Source: Glaciecola sp965658765 (GTDB lineage Bacteria; Pseudomonadota; Gammaproteobacteria; Enterobacterales; Alteromonadaceae). Taken from it: a stretch of 64,000 bases of DNA. Below the pieces are notes generated by a model that ran no database searches, was not told the DNA's origin, and saw only the letters and a program-made list of their open reading frames with translations. The stretch spans positions 1-64,000 of the forward strand of contig CBFHTO010000006.1 of NCBI GenBank assembly GCA_965658765.1. Reading direction: 5' to 3'. Every line of letters starts with the position of its first letter. Within the stretch, counting starts at the first letter, position 1. Shown in pieces: positions 41,970 through 50,832 of this stretch. Position numbers and translations under genes: made by a program.

Positions 41970-43298
41970 ATGGACCAAGCTGAATTAACATCACAATATA
42001 AAAACCATATTGACATCTTACAAGCGCGAACAAGAGATGCGCTTGCTAGAGAAAGTATTGATGGCTTAGTCATTCATTCGGGCCAAGCAAAAAAGCTCTT
42101 CCTTGATGATAACCACTATCCATTCAAAGTGAACCCACAGTTCAAAGCTTGGTTGCCTGTGATCGATAACCCTAATTCTTGGTTGGTGGTTAATGGCGTC
42201 GACAAACCTAAACTCATTTTTTATCAACCAGTTGATTTTTGGCACAAAGTCCCCGAAACGCCGAGCGATTATTGGGTAGATGCTTTTGAGCTAGTTATTC
42301 TGAATCAAGCCAACAGAGTCGAAAAATATTTACCCTACGATAAATCAAAATACGCCTATGTCGGAGAGTATATTGAAGTCGCGAAGGCGCTTGGCTTCGA
42401 ATTAGTAAACCCTGATAGAGTTATGCATTATTTACATTATTATCGGGGAGAAAAAACCGAATACGAGCTCTCTTGTATGCGCGTTGCCAATGCAAACGCA
42501 GTTACTGCACATAAAGCGGCCAAAAAAGCTTTTTTCGAAGGACTCAGTGAATTCGACATTAATCAGGCGTATCTCAGCGTTGCACGCCAGGGTGATAACG
42601 ACATTCCGTATTCAAATATTGTTGCGTTAAACGAACACGCGTCTATTCTGCACTACATGGTTCTAGACAATATAGCGCCAAGGGAATCGCGTTCATTTCT
42701 GATTGATGCGGGAGCAAGCTTCAACGGTTATGCGGCTGATATTACGAGAACTTACACAACAGATAAAGGGCCTTTCTTGGACCTAATTAATGCGGTAGAT
42801 AAGCTTTGTCTTTCGTTAGTTGATATGTTGAAACCGAACGCAAGTTATGTCGATGTTCATAAAGCAGCATATCAAGGAGTAGGGCAGATCCTAGAAGACC
42901 ACGGCATATTAAATTTGAGTGCTCAAGATGCTGTGCATCTAAATATTGTAGGTACTTTTTTCCCTCACGGTGTAGGGCATCATCTTGGCTTGCAAGTGCA
43001 TGACGTAGCAGGCCACGTACTCGACGATCGCGGCACGCCAAACCCGCCACCAGACTTGCACCCTTTTCTTCGTTGCACGCGCACGATACAAGCTAATCAC
43101 GTTTTTACCATTGAACCAGGCGTTTACTTTATTGATTCATTATTGAGGGATTTGAAAGGTAGTGAGCATTCAAAGTACGTCAATTGGAACGTAATAGAGC
43201 AACTAAAGCCGTTTGGTGGAGTTCGTATTGAAGATGACGTTATTGTACACAGAAGCCATAACGAAAATATGACTCGAGATTTCGAACAGAAATTATAA
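41970..43298 (+). CDS. pepQ: Xaa-Pro dipeptidase PepQ
   Basis: A cytoplasmic M24 metallopeptidase that cleaves Xaa-Pro dipeptides and some organophosphates. Metal ligands are seen in FLIDAGASFNGYAADITRTY (two Asp), GTFFPHGVGHHLGLQVHD (His), FTIEPGVYFI (Glu) and GGVRIEDDVIV (Glu). It is 442 aa (E. coli PepQ 443). In many gammaproteobacteria pepQ adjoins fadBA; here slt lies between them. Confidence 0.95.
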   Translation: MDQAELTSQYKNHIDILQARTRDALARESIDGLVIHSGQAKKLFLDDNHYPFKVNPQFKAWLPVIDNPNSWLVVNGVDKPKLIFYQPVDFWHKVPETPSDYWVDAFELVILNQANRVEKYLPYDKSKYAYVGEYIEVAKALGFELVNPDRVMHYLHYYRGEKTEYELSCMRVANANAVTAHKAAKKAFFEGLSEFDINQAYLSVARQGDNDIPYSNIVALNEHASILHYMVLDNIAPRESRSFLIDAGASFNGYAADITRTYTTDKGPFLDLINAVDKLCLSLVDMLKPNASYVDVHKAAYQGVGQILEDHGILNLSAQDAVHLNIVGTFFPHGVGHHLGLQVHDVAGHVLDDRGTPNPPPDLHPFLRCTRTIQANHVFTIEPGVYFIDSLLRDLKGSEHSKYVNWNVIEQLKPFGGVRIEDDVIVHRSHNENMTRDFEQKL

Positions 43299-43305
43299 AA
43301 AGCGT

Positions 43306-44277
43306 TTAATTACTTCGGTTGACCGCAAGGTCAGCCAAGCCGACTAAGGCTTTTTTATATTCTGAATCAGGAATATCTGAAAGCGCTTGTTTGGCTTTTT
43401 GCGACTCAATTTTGGCCAAGTCCTGAGTGTATTGAATAGAGCCTGCGCTTCTCATTACAGAGATTATGCGATCAAAGTTCGCCATGCCGTCGGCGTTTTC
43501 GATTGCACCTCGTATCAGTTGAGCATCGTCATCAGCGCTGTTCCACATGGCGTGAAGCAGCGGTAAAGTTGGCTTCCCTTCTGCTAGGTCATCACCTGCC
43601 TGCTTACCCATTTCTGACTCATCAGCAGTATAATCAAGTACGTCATCTATGAGCTGAAAGGCAGTTCCTAAATGTTTGCCATAGTCTTGCATGCTTTTTT
43701 CTATTTGCGTGGGCTGATCTGTTATGACGGCAGCGAGTTGTGTTGCGGCTTCAAAAAGCCGAGCTGTCTTACTATAAATAACGTCTAAGTAGCGCGATTC
43801 GGTTGTACTTGCGTCGTTGCAATTCATCAGTTGCATAACTTCGCCCTGAGCAATCCGGTTGGTTGCGTCAGAAAGTATTTCCATTACCCTCATGCGTTTT
43901 AAATCAACCATCATTTGAAAGGCTCTTGAGTACAAAAAATCACCAACGAGCACGCTCGCTTGATTACCAAATACTTCGTTTGCTGTTTCTTTGCCTCTGC
44001 GCATCGTTGATTCGTCTACGACATCGTCATGTAATAAAGTGGCAGTATGAATAAACTCTATGATGGCTGCCAGCGTGTGGTGGTCAGAATTTTCAACGTT
44101 CAAGGCTCTTGCAGCCAGCACTGTCAACAAGGGCCTAAGGCGTTTACCGCCGCTGTTAACGATATAAAACCCTAATTGTTTGATGAGAACAACATCAGAA
44201 TCAACTTGTCGTTCAATCAGTTGATTCACGTCTCTCATGTCTTGGTCGGATAGAGCTTTAATCGCGTTTAAATTCAT
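43306..44277 (-). CDS. ispB: Octaprenyl diphosphate synthase IspB
   Basis: Chain-elongating prenyltransferase that makes the quinone side chain. The two Asp-rich motifs are LLHDDVVDESTMRRGK (FARM) and QLIDDVLDYTAD (SARM), and GGKRLRPLLT supplies the IPP site. I choose the ATG at 44277, which gives MNLNAIKALSDQDM like E. coli IspB; a TTG three codons upstream is possible. It is 323 aa, as in E. coli. It is divergent from rplU, the conserved arrangement. Confidence 0.95.
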   Translation of the reverse strand: MNLNAIKALSDQDMRDVNQLIERQVDSDVVLIKQLGFYIVNSGGKRLRPLLTVLAARALNVENSDHHTLAAIIEFIHTATLLHDDVVDESTMRRGKETANEVFGNQASVLVGDFLYSRAFQMMVDLKRMRVMEILSDATNRIAQGEVMQLMNCNDASTTESRYLDVIYSKTARLFEAATQLAAVITDQPTQIEKSMQDYGKHLGTAFQLIDDVLDYTADESEMGKQAGDDLAEGKPTLPLLHAMWNSADDDAQLIRGAIENADGMANFDRIISVMRSAGSIQYTQDLAKIESQKAKQALSDIPDSEYKKALVGLADLAVNRSN

Positions 44278-44431
44278 TCTATACAAAAGCAGTTATTATT
44301 TTGGCCTGTATTTTACAGAAAAGCTCACTTATCTCTAGCGCGATCCCATCATATTTTTTACATTTATAAGCCGAATATCGAAGGATTTGTTGACAGCGTT
44401 GATAATTGTGTAAATAAAGTGCATTTTCTGC

Positions 44432-44460
44432 TTGTAAGGAAACAAAAGTTTACCTATAAT
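44432..44460 (+). promoter_or_regulatory. sigma-70 promoter of rplU-rpmA
   Basis: TTGTAA, a 17-bp spacer and a perfect TATAAT, followed by TCGCGCCC, a GC-rich discriminator as in growth-rate-controlled promoters. The predicted start near 44467 leaves a leader of about 46 bases before rplU. Confidence 0.8.
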
Positions 44461-44512
44461 TCGCGCCCTGTTTTTTGAATTGAGCGCATGATTGCGCAGA
44501 GCGGAGAAATAT

Positions 44513-44824
44513 ATGTACGCGGTTTTCCAAAGTGGTGGTAAACAACACCGTGTGGCTGAAGGCCAAACCGTTCGTCTAGAGAAAATCGAAGTGGCTCCGG
44601 GTGAAACCGTAGAGTTCGATAATATCTTGATGGTAAGTAATGGTGAAGATATCAAAATTGGCACGCCTTATGTCGCTGGCAGCAAAGTTACTGCTGAAGT
44701 AGTTGACCATGGTCGTGGTGATAAAGTAAATATTGTTAAGTTTCGTCGACGTAAGCATTCTCGCAAGCAGATGGGACATAGACAGTGGTTCACTGAAGTG
44801 AAAATCACTGCTATAAACGCATAA
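44513..44824 (+). CDS. rplU: 50S ribosomal protein L21
   Basis: A 103-aa ribosomal protein, the size of E. coli L21. The sequence MYAVFQSGGKQHRVAEGQ and the C-terminal KFRRRKHSRKQMGHRQWFTEVKI are diagnostic. The ATG at 44513 follows GGAGA; a seven-codon extension upstream is not supported. It is cotranscribed with rpmA. Confidence 0.98.
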   Translation: MYAVFQSGGKQHRVAEGQTVRLEKIEVAPGETVEFDNILMVSNGEDIKIGTPYVAGSKVTAEVVDHGRGDKVNIVKFRRRKHSRKQMGHRQWFTEVKITAINA

Positions 44825-44851
44825 CAGTTAAACGAATTAGGAGACGAACAC

Positions 44852-45109
44852 ATGGCACATAAAAAGGCTGGTGGTAGTACTAAAAACGGTCGCGATTCAA
44901 TAAGCAAACGCCTTGGCGTAAAACGTTTCGGCGGTCAAGACGTGTTAGCAGGTAATATTATTGTGCGTCAGCGTGGTACTAAGTTCCACCCTGGTAACAA
45001 TATGGGTATTGGTAAAGACCACACTCTATTTGCTCTTACTGACGGAAAAGTCCAGTTTGAGACTCGCGGTCCTAAAAACCGCAAATTCGTTAGCATTGTT
45101 AGCGAATAA
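44852..45109 (+). CDS. rpmA: 50S ribosomal protein L27
   Basis: An 85-aa ribosomal protein whose N-terminal tail reaches the peptidyl-transferase centre: MAHKKAGGSTKNGRDS is typical, with GVKRFGGQDVLAGNIIVRQRG following. A TTAGGAG RBS precedes the ATG. It lies 27 bp after rplU and is followed by a strong terminator. Confidence 0.98.
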   Translation: MAHKKAGGSTKNGRDSISKRLGVKRFGGQDVLAGNIIVRQRGTKFHPGNNMGIGKDHTLFALTDGKVQFETRGPKNRKFVSIVSE

Positions 45110-45130
45110 AAGATATTTAAGCGATATCTA

Positions 45131-45158
45131 AAAACCCCGCTACCGCGGGGTTTTTTTT
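45131..45158 (+). terminator. Rho-independent terminator of rplU-rpmA
   Basis: AAAACCCCGC-TACC-GCGGGGTTTT: a ten-base stem with a four-base loop and eight T. Confidence 0.93.
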
Positions 45159-45244
45159 GCTTGCTAGCAAGGCTAGGGCGTAAAGCATAAGCTTGCTGAC
45201 TATGTCAAAATGTCTTGCGAGAATAGAAGCAAGGCGTATCGACA

Positions 45245-45316
45245 ACACTGCTATCACTATTCGATTATCAGAATAGTGATAGCAGTGTCCTGTATCAACG
45301 TTTACATGAACGTTGA
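45245..45316. repeat. Two adjacent perfect hairpins between rpmA and obgE
   Basis: The first hairpin has an 18-bp perfect stem (arms 45245-45262 and 45271-45288, starting ACACTGCTATC and ending GATAGCAGTGT) with an eight-base loop. Six bases later TCAACGTT-TACATG-AACGTTGA (45295-45316) forms a second perfect stem. Neither is followed by a T-run, and the rplU-rpmA terminator lies 87 bases upstream. They may be a small repetitive (REP or MITE-like) element or structured 5' leader of obgE. Confidence 0.7.
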
Positions 45317-45448
45317 CAGTCGCTCAGAACTTAAACACAATGAACAATACTCAGATGTAACTGGGTTGGCTTGCCATTTTGGTATTGAGCGTATCCTAAT
45401 AAAACGTAACACAAGTCAGATGAATATCTGAAACAGGTCAATTTTAAA

Positions 45449-46612
45449 ATGAAATTTGTTGATGAAGCTGAAATTCGAGTGGAAGCCGGCGACGGTGGAA
45501 ACGGGGTAGTTGGATTCCGGCGTGAAAAGTACATACCTAAAGGCGGTCCTGACGGTGGTGATGGTGGCGATGGTGGCAGCGTATATTTAGAAGCTGATGA
45601 AAACCTCAATACCTTAATAGATTACCGCTTTGAACGTTTCCATCGAGCTCAAAGGGGCCAGAATGGGCAAGGTAGCAATTGTACTGGTCGTAAAGGCGAA
45701 GATTTGATTTTAAAAGTGCCTGTAGGTACCCGTGCGACAGACAAAGAGACCGCAGAGACCTTGGGTGATTTAACCAAACATGGTCAGCGTTTGAAAGTTG
45801 CGCAAGGAGGATTTCATGGTTTGGGTAACGCTCGTTTTAAAAGCAGTACTAATCGCGCACCAAGACAAAAGTCCAACGGAACCCCCGGCGAAATAAGAAA
45901 CTTAAGCCTCGAGCTTATGTTACTTGCCGATGTAGGCTTACTCGGTATGCCAAATGCGGGGAAATCGACGTTTATACGCAGCGTATCGGCAGCTAAACCA
46001 AAAGTCGCCGACTATCCCTTCACAACCTTAGTGCCAAATTTAGGTGTTGTGAGACTCGACTCTCAAGCGAGTTTCGTGATTGCGGATATCCCAGGATTAA
46101 TTGAAGGCGCATCAGATGGTGCCGGACTTGGTATTCAATTCTTAAAGCACCTAGAACGTTGCAGAATACTTATGCACTTAGTTGACATACTGCCTGCGGA
46201 TCAAAGTGACCCAGTAGAAAACGCGCTCTCAATCATCCATGAACTTGAACAATACAGCCCAAAATTAGCTTCAAAGCCACGCTGGTTGGTGTTTAATAAA
46301 ACAGATTTAATGCTCGAAGAAGAAGCAGACGAGCTTTGCCAATCGATTGCGGATCAAATGGGTTGGGAAGAAGACTACTATCAGATTTCTGCTTTTAACA
46401 AGCATGGAACGATGGAAATATGTCAGGATATTATGGACTTTTTAGACGCCTTACCGCCTGAAGAAGAGCGCGAAAATGAGGAGCCCGAACAAGGTTTTAT
46501 CTGGGATACTCATCACAATAGTCAAGTCCCTGAAGATGACGACGAATCAGATGATGACTGGGATGAAGACGATGACCATCCAAACGTAGTGTATGTAAGA
46601 GACGACAAATAA
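45449..46612 (+). CDS. obgE: GTPase Obg (CgtA)
   Basis: An essential GTPase that binds the 50S precursor and links ribosome assembly to ppGpp. The N-terminal Obg domain is glycine-rich (EAGDGGNGVVGFRREKYIPK, GGPDGGDGGDGGSVYLEAD). The G domain has LLGMPNAGKSTFIRSVS (G1), DYPFTTLVPNLG (G2), IADIPGLIEGASDGAGLG (G3) and VFNKTDL (G4). The tail is strongly acidic (DDDESDDDWDEDDDH), as in the gammaproteobacterial form. It is 387 aa (E. coli 390). Confidence 0.97.
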   Translation: MKFVDEAEIRVEAGDGGNGVVGFRREKYIPKGGPDGGDGGDGGSVYLEADENLNTLIDYRFERFHRAQRGQNGQGSNCTGRKGEDLILKVPVGTRATDKETAETLGDLTKHGQRLKVAQGGFHGLGNARFKSSTNRAPRQKSNGTPGEIRNLSLELMLLADVGLLGMPNAGKSTFIRSVSAAKPKVADYPFTTLVPNLGVVRLDSQASFVIADIPGLIEGASDGAGLGIQFLKHLERCRILMHLVDILPADQSDPVENALSIIHELEQYSPKLASKPRWLVFNKTDLMLEEEADELCQSIADQMGWEEDYYQISAFNKHGTMEICQDIMDFLDALPPEEERENEEPEQGFIWDTHHNSQVPEDDDESDDDWDEDDDHPNVVYVRDDK

Positions 46613-46639
46613 TAAATGCTCTGAAGTAGGCAAAACTAT

Positions 46640-47131
46640 ATGAAAATAAGCATGATAGCGGCAATGGCGAATGAACGTGTTATTGGTCAAGACAATACGA
46701 TGCCTTGGCATTTGCCGGCCGATCTCAAACATTTCAAGCATACAACAATGGGTCATCCTGTCATTATGGGCCGCAAAACCTACGAATCAATTGGGAAAGC
46801 CCTACCTGGCAGAAAAAACATCGTCATATCTAAAAACCAAGAATACGCACTCAACGATGCGATTGTTGTAGGTTCAACAGAAGCAGCATTAAAAGTTGCT
46901 TCAATTGAATCCACTGAGGTCATGATCATTGGTGGAGGCGCTATTTATGAAGCGTTTTTACCGCTTGCAGAACAGCTTTTTCTGACTTTCATTCACGCAG
47001 ATATTGAGGGTGACACTCGCTTCCCTGATTATGAGGCTGTTGCAATATGGGAAGAAATAGCGCGAGAAAGGCATTCTGCCGATGACAAGAACCCTTACGA
47101 TTATTCGTTTGTTAACTATCGCCGCAAATAG
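46640..47131 (+). CDS. folA: Dihydrofolate reductase
   Basis: NADPH-dependent reduction of dihydrofolate to tetrahydrofolate; the trimethoprim target. It shows ISMIAAMANERVIGQDNTMPWHLPADLKHFK with the active-site Asp and Met20 loop, then PVIMGRKTYESIGKALPGRKNIVISK and VMIIGGGAIYEAFLP. It is 163 aa, as is usual. It follows obgE by 27 bp and its end overlaps a convergent membrane-protein gene by 20 bp. Confidence 0.97.
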   Translation: MKISMIAAMANERVIGQDNTMPWHLPADLKHFKHTTMGHPVIMGRKTYESIGKALPGRKNIVISKNQEYALNDAIVVGSTEAALKVASIESTEVMIIGGGAIYEAFLPLAEQLFLTFIHADIEGDTRFPDYEAVAIWEEIARERHSADDKNPYDYSFVNYRRK

Positions 47132-47645
47132 CATTTTTTCCAGCTTTCGCTAAGCTAATGCTGTAGCTGTACCCATATATCAGACTGAATAAAATGGATG
47201 GCGCAACCGTTAACCATAAGTTTGGCGTCGCAAATATTAAATTGACTGTAATAACTAGCACTGACTGAACAAAAAGCGCAGGCAAGGGCGAAAGCAAGGC
47301 TCCTGGAATTGCGCTTCCTGAATACTTTTTTCTGGATAAACGAATGCTATCCATAAATGTTTGTCGACTTGAGCATTGGTCGTCAGAGAGGCCTTCATGC
47401 GATATTCTTGGCATTATGAAGGCTAAGCAGAATTCTTTGTGAGCATACTTTTTAAAGCTGAGCTCTAATAAAGCTGTAAAAATAAGCGTAGCTAATCCGC
47501 TATATGTGCCTTGGACAAATGCAGCTTTTAAAATGATGGAAGTTTCATTCGTTACAAGACTGTTAGCATAGTATGCCCAAGCAAAATAGAACAAGAAGGC
47601 AATTGCACCCGATAGAATTAAACGAACAAGCGTGCTTCCCTTCAT
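47112..47645 (-). CDS. Hypothetical four-helix membrane protein
   Basis: A 177-aa inner-membrane protein with predicted helices at about residues 8-27, 37-62, 116-138 and 145-165, and a polar cytoplasmic loop with several cysteines (SDDQCSSRQTFMDSIRLSRKKYS). I do not recognise a family beyond general conserved membrane proteins. It is 22 bp downstream of rpoS on the same strand, so it may be read from the rpoS transcript. Confidence 0.72.
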   Translation of the reverse strand: MKGSTLVRLILSGAIAFLFYFAWAYYANSLVTNETSIILKAAFVQGTYSGLATLIFTALLELSFKKYAHKEFCLAFIMPRISHEGLSDDQCSSRQTFMDSIRLSRKKYSGSAIPGALLSPLPALFVQSVLVITVNLIFATPNLWLTVAPSILFSLIYGYSYSISLAKAGKNAICGDS

Positions 47646-47667
47646 ATAGCCTCTACTTAGTCAGATC

Positions 47668-48654
47668 TTATTTTTTAGCAAATACAGATTCTAAACTTAG
47701 ACCTTGATTCCTCAGGATATCTTTCAGACGTTTGAGCGCTTCTACTTGAATTTGTCGAACGCGCTCTCGGGTGAGACCTATTTCTACGCCAACGTCTTCA
47801 AGGGTTGCCGGTTCATAGCCCATTAAACCAAAACGTCTTGCCAATACTTCACGTTGTTTTGGATTTAAGAGCTCTAGCCATTCGATTATGTCAGACTTCA
47901 TCGTCTGATTTTCAAACTGAGCGTCAGGTGAAGCGTCGTTGTCATCAGCAAGCATGTCTAGCATTGCCTTAGCACTGTCTCCTGCAACAGGTGAATCCAC
48001 AGAGCTAATTCTTTCGTTAAGTTTAAGCATTTTTTGGACGCTTGCGACAGGTTCACCAGTCTCTTTTGCTATTTCTTCAGGTGTAGGGTCATGATCCAAC
48101 TCCTGCGATAGTTTTCGAGCAGTGCGAAGATATAAGCTAAGTTCTTTTACAATATGAATCGGCAGTCGAATGGTTCGTGTTTGATTCATTAATGCGCGTT
48201 CAATCGTTTGTCGAATCCACCAAGTCGCATAAGTGGAGAAGCGAAAGCCTCTTTCGGGATCAAATTTTTCTACTGCTCTAATTAAACCAAGGTTACCTTC
48301 TTCTATAAGGTCAAGCAGAGCTAGCCCTCTATTGTTGTAGCGTCTGGCAATTTTAACAACTAAGCGAAGGTTGCTTACAATCATTCTTTCGCGTGAGGCC
48401 GCACAGCCTTTTAGTGCTGCTCTAGCAAAACTGACTTCTTCTTGTGCAGTTAAAAGTGGAGAGAATCCTATTTCATTGAGATAGATTTGGGTAGCGTCCA
48501 GTTGTTTTGGCACTGGTACATCTTTCGTTGCAGCCGCAAATTCGTCCTCTTCAAGTAATTCGGATTCGCTTGGTTCTACTTCGTCTATTTCGAAAGCGCC
48601 GAGTTCTTGATTCGGTGCGCTGCTATCATCGTTGTTTGAGCTTTGACTGACCAT
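47668..48654 (-). CDS. rpoS: Stationary-phase sigma factor RpoS
   Basis: A 328-aa sigma-70 family factor for general stress and stationary phase. It has an acidic N-terminus, region 1.2 (DATQIYLNEIGFSPLLTAQEE), region 2 (ERMIVSNLRLVVKIARRYNNRGLALLDLIEEGNLGLIRAVEKFDPERGFRFSTYATWWIRQ, of which ATWWIRQ contacts the -10), region 3 and region 4 (ATLEDVGVEIGLTRERVRQIQVEALKRL). It follows nlpD by 51 bp; rpoS promoters usually lie inside nlpD. Confidence 0.97.
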   Translation of the reverse strand: MVSQSSNNDDSSAPNQELGAFEIDEVEPSESELLEEDEFAAATKDVPVPKQLDATQIYLNEIGFSPLLTAQEEVSFARAALKGCAASRERMIVSNLRLVVKIARRYNNRGLALLDLIEEGNLGLIRAVEKFDPERGFRFSTYATWWIRQTIERALMNQTRTIRLPIHIVKELSLYLRTARKLSQELDHDPTPEEIAKETGEPVASVQKMLKLNERISSVDSPVAGDSAKAMLDMLADDNDASPDAQFENQTMKSDIIEWLELLNPKQREVLARRFGLMGYEPATLEDVGVEIGLTRERVRQIQVEALKRLKDILRNQGLSLESVFAKK

Positions 48655-48705
48655 TTTTAATATCCTATTACCTGGAGTTTGCCAAACTGCTCGAAAAAAG
48701 TTGAC

Positions 48706-49572
48706 TTATTGAGGAGGCAAATATTTGAGGGGGTCAATCGAGCGACCGCGCTTCCTAATTTCAAAATGCAACATGACAAAGCTCGCTCCTGAGTCTCCCA
48801 TTGTTGCAATCTTTTGCCCTTTTGTAACATATGCACGTTCACCAACTAAAATCTTGTCGTTGTGGGCATAGGCGCTTAAGTACTGATCGTTATGTTTAAT
48901 AATGATCAGGTTGCCATAACCTTTCAATGCATTTCCAGCATATACAACTTTACCGCTTGCTGCCGCAGTGATCGGTGATCCTCTACGACCTCTTATGTCT
49001 AATCCACGTCGGCTGCCGTCGCTACCAACTTTTGCAATAGTATGTGAACCTAGTGCAGGCCATTCCCAAGATAAATCGTTATTAGAATTTTTCGATGATT
49101 TTTTGTGATCTTGTTGATTTTTTCGATGTAGCCTTTCCTTATCCCCACCATACGCAGGGATATTCTTGCGGTCAAGTGTTTTTGGGTTTGATTCTTTGTT
49201 ATTTTGTGCTAGCGCAAGGTTTTTAGAGTTTTTTGAGCTATTTGAAACATTATTTTTTATGTCACTCAAACGTAATGTCTGACCTACGTTAATGGTATAC
49301 GGGGGACGAATGTTATTCAGTCTTGCTAGATCGCGGTAATCATTACCACTGTAAAATGCCACTGCAAACAAAGTGTCGCCTGGCTGGACAGTATATTGTT
49401 CTCCACTAATTTCGGTTAAGTTTTGAGGGCTGGCAGTTTTTGTCGACAGTGATAAAACAGGCGCTGGTTCGATGCGTCCACTGCAGGCAGAAAGAAAAAG
49501 TGCAATAAATACTAAGCATAGTTTTAGAGCGGCAAAACACTTGCTTGGGGGAAAGGGTTCTTTAAGTCTCAT
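48706..49572 (-). CDS. nlpD: NlpD, LysM/LytM divisome activator lipoprotein
   Basis: An outer-membrane lipoprotein that activates the amidase AmiC at septa. The signal ends in a LSAC lipobox (about residue 30). A LysM domain follows (EQYTVQPGDTLFAVAFYSGN to INVGQTLRL), then a low-complexity Asn/Lys/Ser linker and a LytM domain (GLDIRGRRGSPITAAASGKVVYAGNAL to VMLHFEIRKRG). The metal-binding His of HxGxD is missing (GLDIRG) and HxH is MxH, so it is catalytically dead, as in E. coli NlpD. Its place before rpoS is conserved. Confidence 0.95.
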   Translation of the reverse strand: MRLKEPFPPSKCFAALKLCLVFIALFLSACSGRIEPAPVLSLSTKTASPQNLTEISGEQYTVQPGDTLFAVAFYSGNDYRDLARLNNIRPPYTINVGQTLRLSDIKNNVSNSSKNSKNLALAQNNKESNPKTLDRKNIPAYGGDKERLHRKNQQDHKKSSKNSNNDLSWEWPALGSHTIAKVGSDGSRRGLDIRGRRGSPITAAASGKVVYAGNALKGYGNLIIIKHNDQYLSAYAHNDKILVGERAYVTKGQKIATMGDSGASFVMLHFEIRKRGRSIDPLKYLPPQ

Positions 49573-49621
49573 GCTAATCCAAACACGTTACTAGTACTAA
49601 AGTCGCCACTTCAACTCCAAC

Positions 49622-50200
49622 TCATCGCGTTGAAAAATATCCAATGACTGCAAGTACAACTACGGCCCATCCCAAGAATTCAATGTATTTTTTTAATTTA
49701 GCTTCCATTGGCGGGCCACCATACTTCATGAAAGCTGCAACTAAGAAAAAACGCATTCCTCTGCCCACCGCCGACGCGAGCACAAATGGGAAAAAAGCCA
49801 TCGCCAAAGCCCCTGCACTGATTGTAAATATTTTATATGGTATGGGCGAAAAGCCGGCAATAAAGACTACCCAAACACCATATTCAGAAAACCATGCTTC
49901 CGCTAAGCTGAGTTTTTCAGCGTATCCCCATTGCTCGATAAGAGGAGCAAGAAGCGATTCGAAAGCAAAGTAGCCAAGAAAATAGCCAAATATGCCTCCG
50001 ACCACCGATGCAATTGTTGTTATCCATGCGAATCGCCAAGCCTTATCGGTTTGACTCAGAACCATCGGAGCAAGCATGACATCAGGAGGAATAGGAAAAA
50101 ATGTGCTTTCTGCGCAACTCAATCCGGCTAGGTACTTTTCAGCATGTTTATGCCTTGCCCACGATAGGCAAGCGTCGTACATGGGAGTGAATATTTTCAA
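49622..50200 (-). CDS. yqaA: YqaA family (DedA/SNARE-associated) membrane protein
   Basis: A 192-aa inner-membrane protein of the YqaA/DedA group, with about five predicted helices (AWITTIASVVGGIFGYFLGYFAF, VWVVFIAGFSPIPYKIFTISAGALAM, FLGWAVVVLAVIGYF). The motif GFSPIPYKIFTISAG is characteristic. DedA relatives are now linked to phospholipid scrambling or undecaprenyl-phosphate recycling; YqaA itself is untested. It overlaps pcm by four bases. Confidence 0.92.
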   Translation of the reverse strand: MKIFTPMYDACLSWARHKHAEKYLAGLSCAESTFFPIPPDVMLAPMVLSQTDKAWRFAWITTIASVVGGIFGYFLGYFAFESLLAPLIEQWGYAEKLSLAEAWFSEYGVWVVFIAGFSPIPYKIFTISAGALAMAFFPFVLASAVGRGMRFFLVAAFMKYGGPPMEAKLKKYIEFLGWAVVVLAVIGYFSTR

Positions 50201-50832
50201 AGAAGCTCTCCTGCGACCAAGGGGACGAATTTTACGCTTTCAATATCACGATAGCTTAGGTCATCGTTATACTTATCTATACAAATCAGTTTTTGCTCTA
50301 ATTTTCCGATGGGTATCACGACTCTACTTATTGGACTGAGTTGTTGAAGCAGTTCATTTGGCAAACTTTCTGCGGCGGCAGTTACAATTATTGCGTCAAA
50401 TGGGCCTTTGCTAGACCAGCCTTGCCAGCCATCCCCATGCTTCATATTTATATTATGTAAATCTAATTGGTTTAGACGACGTTTTGCTTGAAACTGTAAG
50501 CTTTTGATTCTCTCAACGCTAAACACATGACGAAATAAAGACGCTAAGATTGCTGTTTGATATCCTGAACCGGTACCGATTTCTAAGACTTTCCCATCAG
50601 CTCCTACTTTGTCTAAGAGTAGTTCTGTCATGCGGGCAACCATATAAGGCTGAGAGATCGTTTGACCCTGACCAATAGGCAGAGCCGTATTTTCATAGGC
50701 CTTATGTTGTAGGGCTGGGGGGAGAAAAGCACTGCGAGGCACCGCCTTTATTGCCTCCAACACAGCTGGATTCTGAATACCTAATTGTTGAAGTTCTAGC
50801 GCTAACTTTTGGCTTTTTCTATTTATGGACAT
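50197..50832 (-). CDS. pcm: Protein-L-isoaspartate O-methyltransferase
   Basis: Repairs age-damaged isoaspartyl residues using SAM. Signatures are LPIGQGQTISQPYMVARMTELL, the SAM motif VLEIGTGSGYQTAILASL and FDAIIVTAAAESLPNELLQQL. It is 211 aa (E. coli 208). It is cotranscribed with yqaA, nlpD and rpoS. In most gammaproteobacteria surE lies directly upstream; here a non-coding stretch does. Confidence 0.96.
   Translation of the reverse strand: MSINRKSQKLALELQQLGIQNPAVLEAIKAVPRSAFLPPALQHKAYENTALPIGQGQTISQPYMVARMTELLLDKVGADGKVLEIGTGSGYQTAILASLFRHVFSVERIKSLQFQAKRRLNQLDLHNINMKHGDGWQGWSSKGPFDAIIVTAAAESLPNELLQQLSPISRVVIPIGKLEQKLICIDKYNDDLSYRDIESVKFVPLVAGELL

Noticed and set aside
45210..45431. Open frame of 73 codons across the hairpins between rpmA and obgE
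   Set aside because: The frame is created by the palindrome and its flanks, with odd composition and no RBS.
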